Positions 44,670 to 52,220 of a stretch of DNA of 64,000 bases are shown in pieces. The notes beneath the pieces were generated by a model, which was given only the letters and a program-made list of their open reading frames with translations, ran no database searches and was not told the DNA's origin. The DNA is from Salinimicrobium sp. TH3. Its GTDB lineage: Bacteria; Bacteroidota; Bacteroidia; Flavobacteriales; Flavobacteriaceae. The stretch spans positions 1-64,000 of the forward strand of contig NZ_JAPONB010000011.1 in NCBI RefSeq assembly GCF_026676115.1. The letters are read 5' to 3'. The position numbers and the translations under genes are program-made. Positions within the stretch are counted from its first letter, which is position 1, and every line of letters starts with the position of its first letter.

Positions 44670-45122
44670 GATCCATAATTTTAGTCAACGAATTATTTCA
44701 GTTTCATTTCGGCTCTTTTGAGACGAATAAGGTTCTACTCATAAGCATATTAGAAGAATGCGATGCCTGTTGAGTATTGAAGATGGCTTGGGAAAAGTGA
44801 AAAGTACCAGGTTCCAACCGCCTTAAAAAGGACAATCTTCATATTCCTGAAGTTAAGATTTAGGGAATATGTAGTGCATTACGACCAGGGGTGATAGAGA
44901 GGCTCAGGTTTACCGGGAGAAAGACTCAGGACCGGCACTTTCACCTGTTCAACTTCACCATTCAAATGTATAATCTTCGGTGTGGTTACAGCTTATGGTT
45001 CAGCTATTTGATCGTATATTTTTTATGCCAAAATTTCGGTGGTAGTCCTTAAGCTGTACATTTTCTTCAAGCCGTAAGTTTTCCAATTAAAATTAAAATT
45101 GCTTTCATGTATTACGAATTTT
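44670..45122. other. Non-coding, probably decayed DNA
   Basis: About 450 bp without a supported gene. On the minus strand 44879-44992 is a 37-codon open stretch (NGEVEQVKVPVLSLSPGKPE followed by PLYHPWS and a stop) that reads like the C-terminus of a lost protein, but it has no start and no recognised family. Confidence 0.5.
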
Positions 45123-45362
45123 TTAAGTTGAATAATTATTCAAAGTTTCTTTGACAGGTCTAAAGTGGATTCCTAAATCCAGCTTCGCGAGCTCGTTTTT
45201 GTATGCCAGTTGTGCTTTTTCCCGTGGTTTCCGGTGATTCAGTATCTCATGCATATCCCATATTTTGTAGGCTTCACTTGTTAATTAGGTAATCTTTACC
45301 ATGAAGATGGTAATATAGCTTCGAATAAAACCTGAACCACCTGTAATTCCTACGGTTTTCAT
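45123..45362 (-). pseudogene. NAD-dependent epimerase/SDR remnant with a large internal deletion
   Basis: The ATG at 45360-45362 opens an N-terminal Rossmann start, MKTVGITGGSGFIRSYIT, with the GxxGxxG-type loop. The frame is then lost and, in another frame, the C-terminal part of an epimerase/reductase reads TSEAYKIWDMHEILNHRKPR then EKAQLAYKNELAKL, GIHFRPVKETLNNYST and a stop at 45123-45125. An intact protein of this family has about 300-350 residues; fewer than 80 codons remain, so roughly 250 codons were deleted. It lies directly after the stop of the next upstream gene. Confidence 0.75.
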
Positions 45363-45366
45363 AATT

Positions 45367-45792
45367 TTAATTTTGTGATCCTTCAGTAAAGCCTGCAATT
45401 TCCCCGGCGTTTAATGACCAGTGATGTATAAATCTTGTGGTGATAAATTCACAATCCAGGGGGCGACGTCCTTTAACTACCCCCGTAACAAATACCTCAT
45501 TCTCTACAGTTTTGAAATTGAGATCATCAAATTGAAGGCTTCCCCATTCATTTTGCATAATTGAGCTAAGGGAGATGTTGTATCGGCTATTTATTCCAGG
45601 CTGGTTTTCAAATAAGTTCCAGTTTATTCGTGGTGAAATAGCTGCAACATCTTGCGAAGTAGTATTTCTGTCCTGTAACATTTCATAAACCTGTTTTACC
45701 ACAGTATGGTTTTCTATCACCTGCCCCCGTAAATTGAGGGAAGCGGAAATTCCAATTATTAAAATGAGGCAATAACTATATGGGTTTTTCAT
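45367..45792 (-). CDS. Exported small protein, possibly NTF2-like
   Basis: A 141-residue protein starting at ATG 45792 (MKNPYSYCLILIIGISASL), the start that matches the neighbouring exported genes; an ATG 6 nt upstream is also in frame. It has a signal peptide. The C-terminal half (VFVTGVVKGRRPLDCEF, TTRFIHHWSLNAGEIAGF) resembles the last strands of NTF2/SnoaL-like proteins, similar to the gene at 43479-44669, but the match is weak. Function unknown. Confidence 0.7.
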   Translation of the reverse strand: MKNPYSYCLILIIGISASLNLRGQVIENHTVVKQVYEMLQDRNTTSQDVAAISPRINWNLFENQPGINSRYNISLSSIMQNEWGSLQFDDLNFKTVENEVFVTGVVKGRRPLDCEFITTRFIHHWSLNAGEIAGFTEGSQN

Positions 45793-45882
45793 GATCATAA
45801 TTTTTAATTGGTTCTTTCAATAAATTCCCCGAGATCCAATATTGCAGCGATCTTGAGTTATTTCCGGGCCTGTTTTAATTAA

Positions 45883-46653
45883 TCATTTCTTAGATAAATA
45901 CGCCAGGTCGGGACGCATGCGGCCTGTTTTTGATTCATATCTATAGACGTATTTCAACATTTCATCAAATAATTTTTCACCTTCCTCACCTAATAGAATA
46001 TCTGTTTCTTGAGATGTTTTTGCATAAGATTGGGCATCCTTTGCTGATATTACCACGAGATAATAATCTCCCGAGTTTCCGAAGCCATTGCGGTAAACCC
46101 TAAAATGTTGTTTGGCATCTTTTTTCTCATAAAGGGATTTGATATCTTTCATCTTGGTTCTAAGATTCGCAACATTTTCTGGAGTGACATGGAAAAAATG
46201 CCATTTTCGATAGTCTTCGCCAAGTGTGTTTGTGGTGAGGCCTCCCGGCATATAAGACATGTCATTTATTAAATGGACAACATAATCCCGGTGCGTATCA
46301 TAACATTTATTGAAGCGGCTGAAAATCTTTGTAAACTCTTCTTCTCCCATTTTTTCAGCTAAGGGCGCCATGGTGTTTTTGTCAAAATCGGCCATGCTTT
46401 TAATAGGGGAAATACTTAAATAGGTTCCATCGTCAATACTTGCAGTAGACCAATCTGAATCTTTAAGATCGTGTTTCTTACATTGATCAATAAAATCTTT
46501 TGTTACTGCTTCATATTCTTTAATCATTGAAGGTTTTACCTGGTCTTCGTGTACCCAAAAAGCTTGATTTACATTAGAATTTTGCGCGAAGAGTTCACTA
46601 GTTTGAAATACTACTATTGCCAAAAACAAAGTGATAAGGTTTACATTTTTCAT
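45883..46653 (-). CDS. Exported protein of unknown function
   Basis: A 256-residue protein with a signal peptide (MKNVNLITLFLAIVVFQTSELFA). The mature part, rich in charged and aromatic residues, suggests a pair of ferredoxin-like/EthD-NIPSNAP-type segments (AFWVHEDQVKPSMIKEYEAV; HFFHVTPENVANLRTKMKD), but this is a fold guess, not a family assignment. It is the gene directly downstream of the LytTR regulator on the same strand and might be under its control. Confidence 0.7.
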   Translation of the reverse strand: MKNVNLITLFLAIVVFQTSELFAQNSNVNQAFWVHEDQVKPSMIKEYEAVTKDFIDQCKKHDLKDSDWSTASIDDGTYLSISPIKSMADFDKNTMAPLAEKMGEEEFTKIFSRFNKCYDTHRDYVVHLINDMSYMPGGLTTNTLGEDYRKWHFFHVTPENVANLRTKMKDIKSLYEKKDAKQHFRVYRNGFGNSGDYYLVVISAKDAQSYAKTSQETDILLGEEGEKLFDEMLKYVYRYESKTGRMRPDLAYLSKK

Positions 46654-46772
46654 AATTTCCTGATTTATAATTTAATTTCAGGGGTAAATTACTTCTGTAA
46701 AAATCTGTAAACAAGAGGTTTAGGATGAATGGGGGTAAATACTGTCCTAAGTGACAATAAATTTACCGGGTA

Positions 46773-47519
46773 TTAAATGGTCTGTAATCTTTTAAGGAGC
46801 TCCTGTCGCATTCCCCTGGCCATGGGGATGGCCTTACGAGAAATAACTACATGAGTATTGGCAATCTCATCAATACGGGAAAGATTGATTATGTAAGATC
46901 TATGGATCCTTAAAAAATGCTTCTGAGGCAGTTTTTTTTCCATTTCCTTTAGTGTAGACACCAATAGATAATCCTTTTCGGTTGAAAAGATCCTGCAGTA
47001 ATTACGTTCTGCTTCAATGTAGCGAATAGCTTTGATATCTACCTTTACCATATTTTCCTGGTGTCTTACAAAAAGGCAATCCTTTAAAACTGAAGTAGCA
47101 TTCTCGTTTGGTGGCTCACTGGACGAAGTGATGATATTACATTTTAGTTGATTAACTGTAAGTTCAATACTGCGTTGCAGGTCCAGCTTTTTAAAAGGTT
47201 TTGGAATAAAAGCATAAGGATGTGTCACTTTTGCCCGGTTAAAATTGGCTTCATCGGCATTTGCCGTGAGATAAATGACGGCCAGGTTGCTTTGGAATTC
47301 CTGCATCTTTAAAGCGGTATCGATCCCGTCCCATTCGCCTTTTAGCTGGATATCGATCAACACTATATCGGGAAGATTTTGTTTTATGTAGGTCAATGCG
47401 TCTTCCCCCCTGGAAACAATACCCGAAACCTCATAACCCATTTCTGAAAGTTGCAGAGAAATATTGGCTGCAATGATCATTTCATCTTCAACTATCAATA
47501 TTTTAATGGGTTGAATCAT
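46773..47519 (-). CDS. LytTR-family response regulator (orphan)
   Basis: A 248-residue regulator with an N-terminal receiver domain (residues 5-125; acidic pocket EDE at 11-13, phosphoacceptor Asp56 in VLIDIQLKG, Lys of IPKPFKK near 108) and a C-terminal LytTR DNA-binding domain (about 140-246) with YIEAERNYCRIFS and FLRIHRSYIINLSRID. LytTR proteins bind direct repeats in promoters. The partner histidine kinase is usually adjacent in Bacteroidota, but none is present on either side. Confidence 0.92.
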   Translation of the reverse strand: MIQPIKILIVEDEMIIAANISLQLSEMGYEVSGIVSRGEDALTYIKQNLPDIVLIDIQLKGEWDGIDTALKMQEFQSNLAVIYLTANADEANFNRAKVTHPYAFIPKPFKKLDLQRSIELTVNQLKCNIITSSSEPPNENATSVLKDCLFVRHQENMVKVDIKAIRYIEAERNYCRIFSTEKDYLLVSTLKEMEKKLPQKHFLRIHRSYIINLSRIDEIANTHVVISRKAIPMARGMRQELLKRLQTI

Positions 47520-47953
47520 TGGCCATTCAAATTAAAACTTATGAGGTTATGGAATTATTACAGTATGGTCTTTTTCTAATGAAAACTCTCCAAATTTGAT
47601 GGAAAATTCAGCTGGTAAATGTTGACAAATTAACTCCTGCCTCAAAATTGGGGAAGAAATAAGTGGGGGAGTGGGATCATATCGTTTTCAATCATCGAAA
47701 GAAAACGGTAGATGCTAATTTAAAGAATAATTATCTCAAATCCGATTTTTATGCGGTAGATGGTATTTTGGAATTTGAAAAAATGATTACCCTTTTTAGG
47801 GAAGACAAATAAAGGTAATGAATTCAACTCCTAACCCCGGTCATAAATATTCGTCACAATTCCCCTCAATTTTGCATTTTGAGAATAATTAAGGTTACCT
47901 GTTCAAAATGAAAAAGATGAGCAGAACCTAATCCTGAATTTTAGAAATCAATT
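47520..47953. other. Intergenic stretch without a supported gene
   Basis: About 430 bp. A plus-strand open frame near 47664-47812 ends RKKTVDANLKNNYLKSDFYA...LFREDK but has no proper start and no recognised family; it may be a gene scrap. The promoter of the oxidoreductase fragment and that of the LytTR gene must lie here. Confidence 0.4.
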
Positions 47954-48601
47954 ATGGAGAAACAGAAGATAGTTATAGTTGGGGGAGTCGCGGGTGGCGC
48001 AACAGCTGCCGCGAGATTAAGACGGCTAAGCGAAAATAGTCATATAGTCCTGCTTGAAAGGGGAGAACATATCTCTTTTGCTAATTGTGGACTGCCATAT
48101 TACATAGGAGGTTCTATAGAAAAGCGGGAGAAGCTACTGGTGCAAACGGTAGAAGGAATGTCCAGAAGGTTCAGGCTCGATATTCGTAATTTGAACGAAG
48201 TGCTCTCGATAGATCGATTGGCCAAAACGGTTAGAATAATGGATTTAAGAACGGGAAAGGAGTACGAGGAATCCTATGACGTGCTGCTACTTTCCCCCGG
48301 TGCCAAACCTTTTCTTCCACCTATAAAAGGAATTGCTGAAGCTAAGAACCTTTTTAGCCTCAGGAATATCCCCGATACCGATAAACTCAAAACCTATGTG
48401 GATGATTTTGAGCCAAAAAGTGCAGTGATCGTTGGTGGTGGGTTTATTGGTCTGGAAATGGCAGAAAACCTGCATGATCTAGGAATAAGTGTGCGCCTGG
48501 TTGAAGTTTCGGAACAGGTTATGGAGGCCCTGGATTTTGAAATGGCTTCAATTCTTCAGGATCATCTTCGCAAGAAAAATATGGTGCCTGTGGTTTATTA
48601 A
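47954..48601 (+). pseudogene. Truncated CoA-disulfide-reductase-like flavoprotein
   Basis: The 215 codons encode the N-terminal FAD domain (VIVGGVAGGATAAARLRRL) with the redox Cys of the CoA-disulfide reductase group (ISFANCGLPYYIGG, Cys about 45), then the NAD-binding VIVGGGFIGLEMAENL. The protein stops at residue 215, after LRKKNMVPVVY. Intact relatives have 440-560 residues with an FAD-closing segment, dimerisation domain and often a rhodanese domain, all missing here. No continuation was found downstream in any frame, so this is probably a deletion remnant rather than a simple frameshift. Activity is very unlikely. Confidence 0.75.
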
Positions 48602-48662
48602 AACCGGGAAAGAAGGAGAGAGTCTGAAAAAGCACCAACACATAAGTCGGTACAAATAAAAA

Positions 48663-48702
48663 AATCCGCAACCACTTTTTATAAGTGTGTTGCGGATTAA
48701 TT
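48663..48702 (+). terminator. Hairpin terminator after the truncated flavoprotein
   Basis: Arms aatccgcaac and gttgcggatt, with a further cact/agtg pairing inside, followed by AATTTT on the plus strand. The right arm sequence tgttgcggatta recurs at 63287-63298. Confidence 0.6.
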
Positions 48703-48733
48703 TTAGGACGCAGTCCAATTAAAGAAAAGATTT

Positions 48734-48910
48734 TTACTTCTTCGATTCTGCGATAGAGACTTTTCTAAATTCTTTTAATAGCTTTTCCAATTCCAAAGAA
48801 GATTTTCTTGCTCTGGTTCCGGCACTTTTATTTCCATTTTCTAATTGTGTATTGGCATCAGCTTGAAAGGATTCAAAAGTGCTTTGGATGTTTTCAATAA
48901 GATCTTTCAT
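48734..48910 (-). CDS. Histone H1-like DNA-binding protein
   Basis: A 58-residue protein from ATG 48910 to the TAA at 48734-48736. It reads MKDLIENIQSTFESFQADAN, then TQLENGNKSAGTRARKSSLE and LEKLLKEFRKVSIAESKK. The helical layout and the KSAGTRARKSSLELEKLLKEFRK core match the short Hc1/histone H1-like proteins of Bacteroidota. These bind DNA without sequence preference and are thought to help compact the nucleoid. It is one of the few apparently intact genes in a decayed stretch. Confidence 0.85.
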   Translation of the reverse strand: MKDLIENIQSTFESFQADANTQLENGNKSAGTRARKSSLELEKLLKEFRKVSIAESKK

Positions 48911-49227
48911 GATATTTTTTTTAATGAAGTGCTAAAATAACAGAATATTCTTGGGCTGCCATAATTTTTATTTATTTAAAGGCTTCAAAAAAGAGTAGGA
49001 GAATATTGTCGCTTGTAACCCTGTCCCTTGCATAAAAGACGAATTAAACATTTTTCATAACTAATTATAAAAATATCTACTCGTTTATAAAAAAGAATAT
49101 TCAAAAGGGATCGATATTTAATTTACTGCCTTTTACCCTAATAAGGACACAAAACATGCCTAATAATTGTACAAAAAATCCACAACTACTTTATTTTAAG
49201 GGTGTTGAAAATTGATTCTGTGACCCC
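48911..49227. other. AT-rich intergenic DNA
   Basis: About 320 bp between the histone-like gene and the dispersed repeat; strongly AT-rich with no open frame of note on either strand. It must contain the promoter of the histone-like gene. Confidence 0.5.
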
Positions 49228-49377
49228 GACATGATGTTTTTCCTTGAGTCCCCGCCTGAAAATACAAATTCCGCCCCGCCTGTCGGTGTTACATTTTTTA
49301 TATTCCTACGAAGCTTCAGGCAGGCCTTGGCTCTCCGTAAAACGAAAAAAGTCCGCAGCTTTCGCTGCGGACTTTCT
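49228..49377 (+). repeat. 150-bp direct repeat, left copy
   Basis: This sequence, from gacatgatgtttttcc to ctgcggactttct, is about 85 percent identical by eye to 63312-63463 in the same orientation. Shared blocks include aatacaaa-tccgccccgcctgtc, cctacgaagcttcaggca and ctccgtaaaacgaaaaaagt, and a closing hairpin gtccgcagc-tttc-gctgcggac. The right copy is the 3' flank of tRNA-Arg(ACG); this left copy has no tRNA next to it. Confidence 0.8.
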
Positions 49378-49458
49378 GGAAATCTATATTGACAAACTTT
49401 TTTATGTTGCTGTTTAATTCTAGTACTTGTAAATTTGGACTGACTTTTTTTATCATAA

Positions 49459-49815
49459 ATGGAATCAAATAAAGATATAGTTACAGCTGCTGAAGTAGTT
49501 TTGTTAATTATAAAAAACGAAGGAGATCTGGAGGATGATTTTGAATACCCTGTGGAGTTTTCTGAAGCTTACAGGCTTCTTCTGGCTTTAGATGTAATTC
49601 AGTTATTGGAGGAAAAGTTTCTTCCCTCAAAAAATTTCGACGCTGCACATCGAGTTGGTGTGCAAAAGTTTTTAGAGGGTGAAAATTATAAAAAGGAGGC
49701 ATTAGAGAGGCGACGCAGTCAAAATAAAAAAGTCCGTGTTGCTGTTTTTTCAAGTGCAGCAATTGCTATAGCGGGATATTTAATTAGGAGAGCAAAAGCA
49801 AATACCCGAATATAG
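49459..49815 (+). CDS. Small protein of unknown function with C-terminal membrane segment
   Basis: A 118-residue protein. The first 70 residues are helical and acidic (AAEVVLLIIKNEGDLEDDFE), then a basic stretch (ERRRSQNKKVR) leads into a hydrophobic segment at about 92-109 (VAVFSSAAIAIAGYLI) followed by RRAKAN. It would be a tail-anchored protein with its bulk in the cytoplasm. No family recognised. It is the first gene inside the repeat-bounded segment. Confidence 0.6.
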   Translation: MESNKDIVTAAEVVLLIIKNEGDLEDDFEYPVEFSEAYRLLLALDVIQLLEEKFLPSKNFDAAHRVGVQKFLEGENYKKEALERRRSQNKKVRVAVFSSAAIAIAGYLIRRAKANTRI

Positions 49816-49835
49816 TTATTTACAGTTTTCATTTT

Positions 49836-50600
49836 TTAATGGTCCTCTACGATCGACTTTTTTGGCGGTATCTGGTAGAAAATTGACTTCTTCTTTAGAA
49901 TAATTTTATATCCAACCAATATTACAAGAGCAATTCCAGAACCCACTAATAGATATGTGAGGGTTTGGGTGCTTTCTCCAAAAAAAGCTATTATTAAGAT
50001 TAGAGGAGTTATGCCAGTAATGCTGGCAAAACTGAATTTCCAGTAGTCCATTTTAACCATTCCGCTAACCAGGCTCACCACATCATTTGACAGAAAAGGA
50101 TTTAGGCGTGTAATAAAAATTGCCCAAAAGCCATATTTCTCAAGAAAAACTGTAGTTCTGGCCTTTGCTGTACTTCCTAATAATTTTTCTACAGTAAATG
50201 ATCCAAAAACACGGCCTATGAAATAACCTGCCGATGAAGCACTATAAATAGCAAATAAAGCTAAAGCGCTGCCCCAGATTGGACCATACGCCACTATACA
50301 TACTATTAATAATAATGTGGTTGGTATTACCATTAGAAACATTTGGCCTATCATAGCCAGCACCAGGAGGATAGGACCGAACCAGCCAAAATTTGTGACC
50401 CAACTTCGAATATTCTCTTGGTCATTACTGATAAGTACTCGGATGGCGTCATGCATCCAAAGTTGGACTTCTGGAATAAAAACATAAGTCAGGAATGTGA
50501 GAGCTACAATAATAAAGGTGATAAAGAGAGAAAATTTGATTTTTGGTTTTAAAGGTTTAATGGCGTTTCTATTGCCGTCTGCCAAGACTTCTTCTGTCAT
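49836..50600 (-). CDS. TVP38/TMEM64 (VTT/DedA) family membrane protein
   Basis: A 254-residue protein with about six hydrophobic segments and a VTT-domain core: MIGQMFLMVIPTTLLLIVC, YGPIWGSALALFAIYSASSA, YFIGRVFGS and FWAIFITRLNPFLSNDVVSL, the last containing the conserved F-x-x-R-x-x-P. DedA/VTT proteins are scramblases or proton-coupled lipid transporters of the cytoplasmic membrane. Convergent with the preceding small gene. Confidence 0.88.
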   Translation of the reverse strand: MTEEVLADGNRNAIKPLKPKIKFSLFITFIIVALTFLTYVFIPEVQLWMHDAIRVLISNDQENIRSWVTNFGWFGPILLVLAMIGQMFLMVIPTTLLLIVCIVAYGPIWGSALALFAIYSASSAGYFIGRVFGSFTVEKLLGSTAKARTTVFLEKYGFWAIFITRLNPFLSNDVVSLVSGMVKMDYWKFSFASITGITPLILIIAFFGESTQTLTYLLVGSGIALVILVGYKIILKKKSIFYQIPPKKSIVEDH

Positions 50601-50641
50601 ATATTTCTTAATCTAAAAATTGATTCTATTGCGATAAAAGG

Positions 50642-50667
50642 AGGGCCAGTTAAAAAAAACTGGCCCT
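50642..50667 (-). terminator. Hairpin terminator
   Basis: Arms agggccagtt and aactggccct around an A-rich loop, 8 bp past the stop at 50675 of the minus-strand gene; on the minus strand the hairpin is followed by CCTTTTATCG. Confidence 0.65.
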
Positions 50668-50674
50668 GATAAGT

Positions 50675-51178
50675 TTAAGCGGCTGACTGCACCAGCGGCC
50701 GAAAGCTGATAGATTCTTTGATGATCTGGCTCCATTTTTCTGCATTTTTCATCTCATAATCCTGGTAATAGGTCATGTCACAGTCAAAGAAGCTGATGGT
50801 CTGAATATCTCCGTTATACATGGATAGCTCCAACTCCACCTTTTGAAGAACCTCCTCCTTCTTTTTGTCGATCTTGACAGTAGCGGTCTCATGAAGCAGC
50901 ACACTACTTTTAATAATTTTTAGATCTATGACCTGTACTACGATCTCCTCTCTTCTTCGTTGCACAAAAACAACCTTTTGACGGGTTTTGTCAATCCCGA
51001 TAATGTTGGAATTCCACCTGTCAACCCAGTCTAACTTAAGATCGAGCGCTATTGCTTCGCTGTTGAATCTGGATCTTAAGTCTTTTCTTTGCCTGGCTGC
51101 AGCGAGGACGAATAAAATATATGGTACGGCCACTGCGGCCACTACCGCAAAATGGACAATTAGGATGTCAATTTTCAT
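50675..51178 (-). CDS. Membrane-anchored protein of unknown function
   Basis: A 167-residue protein with one N-terminal hydrophobic segment (residues about 5-28, ILIVHFAVVAAVAVPYILFV) and a cytoplasmic mixed beta/alpha domain rich in charged residues (RQKVVFVQRRREEIVVQVI, KIDKKKEEVLQKVELELSM). The pattern of strands resembles PH- or GRAM-like domains but no family was recognised. Transcribed alone, with a hairpin terminator. Confidence 0.65.
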   Translation of the reverse strand: MKIDILIVHFAVVAAVAVPYILFVLAAARQRKDLRSRFNSEAIALDLKLDWVDRWNSNIIGIDKTRQKVVFVQRRREEIVVQVIDLKIIKSSVLLHETATVKIDKKKEEVLQKVELELSMYNGDIQTISFFDCDMTYYQDYEMKNAEKWSQIIKESISFRPLVQSAA

Positions 51179-51280
51179 GATGAATAATATTAAAATATAA
51201 AACTGATTTTTGGTCCCGCCATAGAACGGCTGTGGGAAAGACGAAAATTCTACTCCCTCAAAAAAGGGAGAAGGCCGGAA

Positions 51281-51613
51281 TCACAGAAAAACGTGGAAAG
51301 GGAAAATAATGGCCGGCGTGTCAAGTCCGGGGTCGATCTCTTTTGAACGCCTAATGTAATCGTTGTGAGAACGGGTTTCAAAAGAGCTCTGAAGTAAAAA
51401 ACTTTTGCTGCCTGTAAATGAATAGGCCTGAAAGACATTCGTCTTTAAGAATGGAACTGTTCCCTGGTAGAGATCAGCAGTTTCTTCTTCAAATTCAAAA
51501 TCGTTTACTGAAATTTCCTCCTTATCAAAAGGCAGGCTCTCATGTGAAAATGAAAAGGAGGTACCGCAGGAGAGCAGTAGAAGTAAAAACAAAAAGACCC
51601 CTTTGGCAGTCAT
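51281..51613 (-). CDS. Small exported protein of unknown function (divergent pair, left member)
   Basis: A 110-residue protein from ATG 51613 (MTAKGVFLFLLLLLSCGTSF); an in-frame ATG 24 nt upstream is less likely because it precedes the signal peptide. The mature part is acidic then basic, with no known domain, and ends TPAIIFPFHVFL. The last residues resemble those of the divergent gene at 51812-52135 (TAKIIYPFHSFP). About 200 bp of AT-rich DNA separates the two. Export is clear; function is not. Confidence 0.6.
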   Translation of the reverse strand: MTAKGVFLFLLLLLSCGTSFSFSHESLPFDKEEISVNDFEFEEETADLYQGTVPFLKTNVFQAYSFTGSKSFLLQSSFETRSHNDYIRRSKEIDPGLDTPAIIFPFHVFL

Positions 51614-51811
51614 TTTACTTTTGATATTACAGAGCAAATGTATATGATTAGTATGTTAAAATTACAAATATATTTCAGCTTATAAGTTAAATTTTACACC
51701 CCATTGCATAGCTTCGGTTTGACTACTAAAAATATTTTATTTCCAGAACATTTATTTTTTAAAAATTAACATTGCGTTGTACTACATTTACCCGAAATTC
51801 TACATACTAAA

Positions 51812-52135
51812 ATGATAAAAATTCTGTGCACTTTTTTCCTCCTGTTTTTAGGTCAGAGTGTGTTTCCATCTCCATTAGATTTTTCAGCTCTTTCTGAAGA
51901 CAATGAGACTTTATTATTATTAGAGAACCCTGAAGAAATAACTGCAGGCTCTGAAGTAGAATTTGCACCCGGGCTTTTAAAGGAACTTCACAAAACAAAG
52001 ATCATCCTAAAGGCAGATTTTAGCTCTTTTTGCGGGAGCTTCAGGCCGGCGGATAGGATTACAGTAAAGTTCCGGGAGAACATCCTCAATCTTAACACTG
52101 CCAAGATCATCTATCCTTTCCATTCCTTTCCGTAG
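51812..52135 (+). CDS. Small exported protein of unknown function (divergent pair, right member)
   Basis: A 107-residue protein with a signal peptide (MIKILCTFFLLFLGQSVFPS), an acidic region (SALSEDNETLLLLENPEEI) and a C-terminal half with basic and hydrophobic alternation ending IIYPFHSFP. No family recognised. Shares length, architecture and C-terminal motif with the divergent gene on the left, suggesting distant paralogy or a common partner. A small hairpin (cacgg-cttcg-ccgtg type) follows at about 52149-52165. Confidence 0.6.
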   Translation: MIKILCTFFLLFLGQSVFPSPLDFSALSEDNETLLLLENPEEITAGSEVEFAPGLLKELHKTKIILKADFSSFCGSFRPADRITVKFRENILNLNTAKIIYPFHSFP

Positions 52136-52220
52136 AAGATAATTTCCCACGGCTTCGCTCCGTGCCATAAAAGGCTGCGGAAGCATTTATTATTTTGATC
52201 CAGTTTAACCTTCTGCACTA

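Noticed and set aside
44879-44992. Minus-strand 37-codon open stretch resembling a protein C-terminus
   Set aside because: No start codon, no family recognised; reported only as part of a decayed region.
47664-47812. Plus-strand open stretch ending LFREDK
   Set aside because: Begins just after an in-frame stop with only a GTG available and has no recognised family; may be a scrap but cannot be supported as a gene.
52149-52165. Small hairpin as a terminator for the exported-protein gene
   Set aside because: The stem is only about 5 bp and no T tract follows; left as a mention.
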